In this document: positions 61,501 through 64,000 of the stretch, one piece after another
How the letters are laid out: each line of letters opens with the position of its first letter
How positions within the stretch are numbered: position 1 is the stretch's first letter
Source: Tiliqua scincoides
Taxonomy: Eukaryota; Chordata; Lepidosauria; Squamata; Scincidae
Length of the DNA: 64,000 nt
Direction: 5' to 3'
Assembly (NCBI RefSeq): GCF_035046505.1
Contig: NC_089822.1
Location: forward strand, 113,291,307 to 113,355,306
Program-made: the position numbers and the translations under genes
Notes under the pieces: generated by a model
Told to the model about the DNA's origin: nothing
Seen by the model: only the letters and a program-made list of their open reading frames with translations
Databases searched by the model: none

Positions 61501-63474
61501 GGTTTTTTGTTTTGTTCTGATTTAATTATTTTAGTTATTCTGCTTATTGGTGTGATACATTGTACATTTTAATATGGAGTTTTGTAAGCTGCCTTGAGCA
61601 TTTGCTTTGGCTTGGGAAAGGAGGGATATAAATTTTTCAGACAAAAATAATAAAATAACTCAGGAATCGACTTGGTGAGAGCAATGTAGTGTCTTTGGGT
61701 TGCTATGAAAAAGCTGCTAATTGGGAAGATTCTCACAGACACCTCTCTTGCTTATCTGAGTACCAGCATACTCCCAAGGCCAGAGCTCTAAGGCTCTTCG
61801 AACTTACTAGAGCTGTGTGTTTGAGGAAAGGGGGGGGGATAAGTTATTAATGGACAGGCCTGAAGTCATTCTCTTGAATGTTCCTTAGCCTGTGGATCCT
61901 GATTGGCTGAACCATCTTGGTGGCTATCTGGTGTAACATCCAGCGCAGATTACATCAGTCTTTTAATTATTCATGAAGGTTCAGAAGCTCCTGATTGGTT
62001 AGAAGTTTCCTGCCTCTTCCAGTGGCGTAGCTAATGATCATGTAGCCCAGTGCCAAGCTCAAAATGTTTCCCCAGAAGTGATGTCAAAACCGGAAGTGAT
62101 GTCATGCTTGGGCTTTCTTAAAGTTAAAATTGGGAGGAACCCACCTCCTTCCTCCAGCAGCTTGCCACCTAATTGCTCTGCTGCCTCCCCCCAGTCAGTG
62201 GCATAGCTAAGGCATCTATCTGCTATCTGGGGTCAAATAAGATTTGTAGCCCCCCCAGACAAAATCAAATTGATTAAGTAAATAAATAAAAGGTGTGTCC
62301 CTGATAGGTAAAAGACACTGTGCTGGGGTGAAGAGGGACGGTTATTCTCCCCTTGCTAAATATAAGAGGGGCACCAATTGAAAAAGTACCTTTTACCCAG
62401 ATAGCAGGGGTAACTGTATTATGATACATGGAAATGAGAGCTGACTCATATTAACACCTTATTCGTTTCATGCTGTATCGTAATAACATGTCATTGCCAC
62501 ATGTCAATAACATGATAATATGACACCGACTCTCAGAACAATCAGTCTCATAGGTCAGTTTTGAGTTAAACAAATCCACTTTTTGTTCCATAAGGCAGTT
62601 GTGTTTTCATTTTATGCTTAATTGGCCTTAACTTTTGATAGAATACAGATATTCCAGTGTGGTTTGTTTCATTGCATTCTGCATTAAATTACCTTTCCAA
62701 TGATATATAACATGATGATATTATTCTTACATACCTAGATTTTCACAATTTTTTTGGTCACTAGTGTCAAGCTCATCTTGTTGCCACCCTAAAGCTTGAT
62801 GCCTGGTGCAACTGCTACCTCCTGCACTCCCTTAGCTACGTCACTGGCCTCTTCCCCTCTTCCAATCCAGGGAGTGGAGCGGTAGTGGAAGCAAGTCCCT
62901 TTCCCTGCATCTGGCTGAGGCACAAAGGGGATAGAGATGGAGCAACCACTCTGCTACGATCAGGGGACCAGTACCCCTGACCTCCAGGTGAGGAATACTA
63001 CACAGGGCAAGTGCTGGCAGGGAGTTGGCCCTACACTGCTTCCACTGGGCTTTAGGGCGCAATCCTAACCCACTTTCCAGCACCGACAAAAGGGTAATGC
63101 AACTTTGAGGTAAGGGAACAAACATACCTTGAGGAGACCTACGTGACTGCTTCCCAAATGCAGAATGCAGCACATGCCCCACTGGCATATCTATGCCAGT
63201 GCTGGAAAGTTGGTTAGGACTGTGCTCTTAGGTAAATTTCCCTGCCCTCTTAATAAGGTGGGTTATTAATCTAAACGAAGAACCATGTATAAAATTGCAA
63301 AAAGAAATAGTATACCTCTGTTGACTTGGCCACCAGGGCATTCTCATCCTCAATTCTGAAAACTACTGGACTAGAACGTTCTGGCAATAGGATGGAAACA
63401 TCTAAGGTCTGACCCTTCATGGATGCGGCATCAATCTGGTACTGGGCAAGAGCTTGAAACACCATGATGGTTGA
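38604..63474 (-). CDS. C3: Complement C3, 3' portion (eleven exons)
   Basis: Exons in gene order: 63316-63474, 60844-60994, 59979-60033, 57823-57910, 55813-55902, 51786-51891, 49882-49971, 46171-46254, 45276-45359, 40025-40160, 38604-38745. All phases agree and sum to 394 residues plus stop. Complement C3 is the secreted thioester protein cleaved to C3a and C3b. The window covers, by analogy with human, the last thioester-domain helix ([18 protein letters not shown]), the second CUB part, MG8, and C345C. Cysteines of MG8 and C345C are all at the human positions, including [12 protein letters not shown] and the final MGCQH. C3 rather than C4 or C5 is shown by [13 protein letters not shown]. 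The thioester Cys, C3a and MG1-7 lie past the right edge. It could be a C3 paralogue of the venom-factor type; the fragment cannot tell. Confidence 0.93.
38746..40024. other. C3 last intron
   Basis: Contains a short LINE-tail-like stretch (near 39055, GGGATATAAATAGATAAA) and the GC-rich block 39150-39680 with the repeat described above. Confidence 0.45.
39467..39600. repeat. Repeat shared with 38236-38370
   Basis: Second direct copy, inside the last C3 intron, embedded in a larger GC-rich block (39150-39680) that looks like a family A relative. Confidence 0.85.
40025..40160 (-). CDS. C3: C3 exon (C345C)
   Basis: Encodes [20 protein letters not shown] and [20 protein letters not shown]. Phase requires the donor GTACGT after GA, not the overlapping GTATTT four bases later. 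Confidence 0.94.
40312..42364. mobile_element. hAT-type element interrupted by a LINE
   Basis: Same family as 51421-51783, opposite orientation. Ends CAGTGATTCTCACACATTT and GTTTGAGAAACACTG. Flanks GCCTACAC (40304-40311) and GCCTATGC (42365-42372), 6 of 8 matching. Without the LINE it is about 390 bp. Confidence 0.85.
40534..42195 (-). mobile_element. LINE (family L) copy 2, long open reverse transcriptase frame
   Basis: A 1662-bp 5'-truncated insertion with a perfect 11-bp duplication AGGTCTGTAAT (40523-40533, 42196-42206) and a CAACAACAACAAACACA-type 3' tail. About 540 uninterrupted codons down to 40572 encode reverse transcriptase with [10 protein letters not shown] (motif A), [11 protein letters not shown] (motif B) and FFADDAAV (catalytic motif C), followed by a C-terminal Cys/His region. 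The endonuclease half is absent. The clade is not assigned; it is distinct from CR1. Confidence 0.92.
42834..43298. mobile_element. hAT-type non-autonomous element
   Basis: Perfect 8-bp duplication TCCTAGTG at 42826-42833 and 43299-43306. Ends CAGGGCTGTCCAAAGTTTTT and GGGGTTTGGGCACCCCTG. Length 465 bp. Same family, opposite orientation, as the element split by CR1 at 47528-49835. Confidence 0.95.
43307..44654. other. C3 intron between 40160 and 45276, middle
   Basis: A family A-like element spans about 43583-43970 (GGGCCCAATCCTAATCAG to GGCATTGCGATTGAGAGCC). The rest shows nothing firm. Confidence 0.45.
44655..44872. repeat. hAT-like element, second copy of 12327-12540 family
   Basis: Shares GGTGCTGCGTTTCTTTCAAG and the GGAAACC/GGAGAGCCCTG ends. 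Confidence 0.65.
44873..45275. other. C3 intron, nothing recognised
   Basis: No repeat or exon seen. Confidence 0.4.
45276..45359 (-). CDS. C3: C3 exon (C345C)
   Basis: 84 nt encoding [20 protein letters not shown] and EVLEILKAG. Donor GTAAGA. Confidence 0.96.
45778..46112 (-). mobile_element. LINE (family L) copy 3, 3' end only
   Basis: About 335 bp, same 3' terminus as copies 1 and 2, strongly 5'-truncated. It ends 58 bases from a C3 exon (46171). Target duplication not resolved. Confidence 0.88.
46171..46254 (-). CDS. C3: C3 exon (C345C)
   Basis: 84 nt encoding [20 protein letters not shown] and TCQPGVDY. Acceptor TCTCAAAG is pyrimidine-poor; donor GTAACA. Confidence 0.95.
46255..47527. 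other. C3 intron with LINE-tail and hAT-like fragments
   Basis: About 46850-46975 resembles the 3' tail of a CR1/L2-type LINE (GTTTATATCCCACCTCTCTT). From about 46997 a hAT-like left end (AGGCTCCCAAACTGGGAC) starts; its right end is unclear. Confidence 0.45.
47940..49809 (+). mobile_element. CR1 LINE, 5'-truncated, inserted in hAT element
   Basis: Ends with the CR1-type 3' UTR (TGGACTAGATGGGCCTATGG, GCCTGATCCAG) and a (TTCTTATG)n tail. The 5' end is truncated inside ORF2, so the endonuclease is missing. The comparison copy at 42834-43298 shows the insertion point within GGCCCTCCT|GCC. Any target duplication is at most about 3 bp. Confidence 0.93.
47984..49615 (+). CDS. CR1 ORF2 reverse transcriptase fragment, open for 543 codons
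   Basis: Non-LTR reverse transcriptase of the CR1 group, C-terminal part. Visible motifs: [43 protein letters not shown] (motif A), [20 protein letters not shown] (motif B), KFADDTKLF (motif C with the catalytic Asp pair), then the thumb and CR1-typical C-terminus ([16 protein letters not shown]). Full CR1 ORF2 also carries an N-terminal endonuclease, absent here, so the element cannot be autonomous. The lack of stops suggests a fairly recent insertion. The start codon is just the first in-frame Met. Confidence 0.92.
   Translation: MAEKLNEFFASVFTAEDLGQIPLPERPLLTKELSQIEVKREDVSDLIDKLKINKSPGPDGIHPRVIKELKNEVADLLTKVCNLSLKTAMVPEDWRIANVTPIFKKGKRGDPGNYRPVSLTSIPGKMVECLIKDRISKHIDEQALLRESQHGFCKGKSCLTNLIEFFEKVNRHVDAGQPVDLIYLDFQKAFDTVPHQRLLKKLHSQGIRGQVLSWIENWLEARKQRVGVNGQFSQWREVKSGVPQGSVLGPVLFNLFINDLETGLSSEVAKFADDTKLFQVVKTRSDCEELQKDLSRLAEWAAKWQMRFNVSKCKVMHIGAKNQNFRYRLMGSELSVTDQERDLGVVVDRSMKVSTQCAAAVKKANSMLGIIRKGIENKTASIIMPLYKSMVRPDLEYCVQFWSPHLKKDIVEMEKVQKRVTKMITGLGHLPYEERLRRLGLFSLEKRPLRGDMIETYKIMQGMDRVDREMLFTLSHNTRTRGHPLKLSVGRVRTDKGKYFFTQRVVGLWNSLPQDVVLASGLDAFKRGLDKFLEKKSIMGYKP
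49882..49971 (-). CDS. C3: C3 exon (anchor, start of C345C)
   Basis: Encodes [20 protein letters not shown] and [10 protein letters not shown]. Acceptor TTCTTTCAG, donor GTAAGC. Confidence 0.97.
49972..50716. other. C3 intron with repeat pieces
   Basis: A family A-like left end sits at about 50018 (GGGCCCAATCCTAGAGCAG). Around 50490-50580 is a LINE-tail-like sequence ending in (ATT)n. Confidence 0.45.
50717..51377. mobile_element. hAT-type non-autonomous element
   Basis: Perfect 8-bp duplication CTTTAGCC at 50709-50716 and 51378-51385. Ends CAGGGGGGGTCAAAG and GTTTGACACCCCTG. GC-rich, 661 bp; the termini match 13449-13789. Confidence 0.93.
51421..51783. mobile_element. hAT-type element at a C3 exon boundary
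   Basis: Perfect 8-bp duplication ACCTAGAG at 51413-51420 and 51784-51791. Ends CAGTGTTTCTCAAACTG and TAAGAATCACTG. Length 363 bp. The right duplication overlaps the last six bases and the donor GT of the C3 exon 51786-51891. Confidence 0.95.
51786..51891 (-). CDS. C3: C3 exon with hAT-duplicated donor
   Basis: Encodes [20 protein letters not shown] and VKVYSYYAL. The last six bases and the GT of the donor lie inside the 8-bp target duplication of the hAT element 51421-51783. The donor now reads GTCAGT, with positions +3 onward supplied by the element. A second copy of the old boundary (CTCTAG then GTAATG) remains at 51413-51420. Confidence 0.95.
51920..52016 (-). repeat. Family B unit
   Basis: GGCTGCAATCCTG at the left and ACTTGTGAGTGGACATGCAT at the right match the inverted orientation of family B. 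Confidence 0.7.
52017..52849. other. C3 intron; (TG)n(GA)n at 52432-52506
   Basis: The compound microsatellite has about 21 TG units followed by about 16 GA units. A short tandem of GTTAGGTAG is near 52117. Otherwise nothing recognised. Confidence 0.6.
52850..54178. repeat. Repeat of the 36845-37335 family, split by a hAT element
   Basis: The left part, 52850-53156, includes TCGAGGGCAGGTCTTGGAAC. The right part, 53975-54178, resumes after the insertion. The 36845-37335 copy shows the uninterrupted order. Confidence 0.8.
53157..53974 (+). mobile_element. hAT element with a remnant of transposase N-terminus
   Basis: CAGTGGTTCCCATCCTGAGG and AAAGTTGGGAACCACTG are the inverted ends; flanks CAGTAGAA/AAGGAGAA match 6 of 8. 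Inside, about 53795-53860 encodes [12 protein letters not shown] followed by a stop, then GFS. This resembles the start of hAT transposase-derived ZBED5-like proteins (KRKY-x-x-x-Y-x-x-x-GF, from memory). So the element is probably an internally deleted derivative of an autonomous hAT. Confidence 0.75.
54179..54382 (+). mobile_element. CR1 3' end, short copy
   Basis: Starts GTACAAGCCATGATGTGTAT and ends with the CR1 3' UTR and TTCTTATGTTC tail. It abuts the next CR1 copy head to tail. Confidence 0.9.
54383..55055 (+). mobile_element. CR1 LINE, 5'-truncated copy with broken ORF2
   Basis: Starts TGTTGTACAAATCAATGG and encodes the C-terminal CR1 region ([20 protein letters not shown]). Small deletions shift the frame near 54584 and 54715. 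It ends in the standard 3' UTR and tail. Very similar to 49138-49809. Confidence 0.92.
55056..55812. other. C3 intron, nothing recognised
   Basis: No repeat called with confidence. Confidence 0.4.
55813..55902 (-). CDS. C3: C3 exon (MG8)
   Basis: Encodes [20 protein letters not shown] and [10 protein letters not shown]; phase 0 on both sides. Donor GTAACC. Confidence 0.95.
55903..57251. other. C3 intron, mostly unclassified
   Basis: Contains a short tandem duplication near 56545-56586 (GGCTTGTGCTCCATCAG twice), and two loosely similar AT-rich blocks around 56690-56790 and 56890-56990. Nothing coding. Confidence 0.4.
57252..57785. repeat. Inverted-repeat DNA element
   Basis: Left end CAGGACCAACCTTGTTATAC; right end near GTGGATAACAAGGGACAGCC. 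It contains GGGGTTCCAGAATGGAACCC. A fragment of the same family lies at 33481-33610. It ends 37 bases from a C3 exon. Confidence 0.6.
57823..57910 (-). CDS. C3: C3 exon (MG8)
   Basis: Encodes [20 protein letters not shown] and SPDIEDLKR, matching human [20 protein letters not shown]. Donor GTAAGT. Confidence 0.96.
57911..59978. other. C3 intron with AT-rich and repeat stretches
   Basis: About 58022-58085 is LINE-tail-like; 58090-58195 is a TA/TTA-rich simple sequence; about 58220-58440 begins GCAGCCCAACCCTAACTAAA and looks like family A. The rest, 58440-59978, shows no exon. Confidence 0.45.
59979..60033 (-). CDS. C3: C3 small exon (MG8)
   Basis: A 55-nt exon: acceptor TTTCTAG, donor GTGAGA. 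Encodes [24 protein letters not shown] aligns with human MILEICTR. The linker portion is variable, but both phases fit exactly. Confidence 0.9.
60034..60843. other. C3 intron with GC-rich family A relative
   Basis: About 60300-60570 is GC-rich and ends AAAATAGGATTGCACCC, which fits a family A right end. Confidence 0.45.
60844..60994 (-). CDS. C3: C3 exon (CUB to MG8)
   Basis: Encodes [20 protein letters not shown], then [10 protein letters not shown] and [16 protein letters not shown]. Acceptor TTTTTAG, donor GTAAGT. Confidence 0.95.
60995..62024. other. C3 intron
   Basis: A family A-like element at about 61338-61480 starts GGCCCAATCTTATTGGGC. About 61530-61645 is a LINE 3' tail (TAAGCTGCCTTGAGC, GGGATATAAA). 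Confidence 0.45.
62025..62850. repeat. CAGTGGCGTAGCTA-type elements
   Basis: Left ends at 62021 (CAGTGGCGTAGCTAATGATC) and 62197 (CAGTGGCATAGCTAAGGCAT); right end at about 62848 (CCCTTAGCTACGTCACTGG). The 62197 start pairs with the right end as inverted repeats. The interior resembles 21800-22300. Confidence 0.65.
63055..63227. mobile_element. Family A element with TTA duplication
   Basis: Ends GGGCGCAATCCTAACCCA and TTGGTTAGGACTGTGCTC; TTA at 63052-63054 and 63228-63230. It sits 89 bases from a C3 exon. Confidence 0.78.
63316..63474 (-). CDS. C3: C3 exon (end of TED, start of CUB)
   Basis: Phase 0 at both ends, 53 codons. Encodes [20 protein letters not shown], then [20 protein letters not shown]. 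Donor GTATAC. Confidence 0.95.
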
Positions 63475-64000
63475 CTAGAAGAATGGTAGGAGAAAAAATA
63501 TGAAACTTAAGATGTAGTGAGCATCTAAACTGGATCTTTAGTACAGATGAATTGAGCATCTGGGTTCAAGCTGCTCCTCAGTCATGCCTTGCTGCTTTCT
63601 AACTGAAGTCAGTGGCTGGTGCCCTTGTCAAATTCTTCTTATGCTCCCAGCATATGCTCCCAGTTGTTTTTGAAACAACTATTTTTAGTGTTGTACATTA
63701 ACTATTGATTTTTGTGCAGCTTTAAGCTCCTGTGCCTAACGTGTACCTATTATTTTTACTGTTATGGCAGCCTAACAGTGTCTTAAAGAAATAAATGATC
63801 TGGGCTGGTGTGTCAAGCACCTTTCTAGTGGAACACACAGTTCAGCCATACTGTGCAGGTGTCTCTGGCTTATGGAAAGTGATAGAGAAGACTTCTTTGG
63901 TCAGTTTCCTATCAATGGCTTTCTATAGGCTTTCACTATGAATGGCTCTGAGTTTTACCTAGTCCTTTTTGGGTAACTACCTCTTTAGATTCTACTGCCT
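63475..64000. other. C3 intron at window edge
   Basis: Nothing recognised; the next upstream C3 exon must lie beyond 64000. Confidence 0.5.

Overview
The window looks like genomic DNA from a squamate reptile, most likely a lizard. Three vertebrate genes with ordinary GT-AG introns sit in DNA dense with CR1-type LINEs, a second LINE family, hAT-type non-autonomous elements with 8-bp target duplications, and small inverted-repeat elements whose ends read like GGGCCCAATCCTA. The species call rests on my memory of such repeats in squamates, not on a database match. I saw no LTR or virus-like element, tRNA, rRNA or CRISPR array.

Layout. Bases 1-455 are an interspersed repeat. FDX2 (mitochondrial [2Fe-2S] ferredoxin 2) runs on the + strand: four coding exons between 3288 and 8717, with the transit-peptide exon missing, and a 3' UTR ending near 9365. 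ZGLP1 (GATA-like zinc finger protein 1) follows on the + strand, starting in a CpG island near 15000 and ending at 30045, with both zinc fingers encoded. From 30 to 38.4 kb is intergenic DNA full of repeats. From 38.4 kb to the right edge is the 3' part of a complement C3 gene on the - strand: eleven exons encoding the last ~394 residues (end of the thioester domain, second CUB part, MG8, C345C). The thioester site itself lies beyond the window.

FDX2 and ZGLP1 are adjacent and co-oriented as on human 19p13.2. In human, C3 lies several megabases away, so its tail-to-tail position beside ZGLP1 is a rearrangement relative to human, or this is a C3 paralogue. The genes do not form a pathway: FDX2 serves Fe-S cluster synthesis, ZGLP1 is a germ-cell transcriptional regulator, and C3 is a secreted immune protein.

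The repeats are often nested. A LINE sits inside a hAT element inside another small element (40.26-42.5 kb). A CR1 with a 543-codon open frame sits inside a hAT element (47.5-49.8 kb). The most striking event is a 363-bp hAT element inserted exactly at the 3' end of a C3 exon (51421-51783): its 8-bp target duplication copied the splice donor, and its own terminal repeat now supplies the donor positions after GT.
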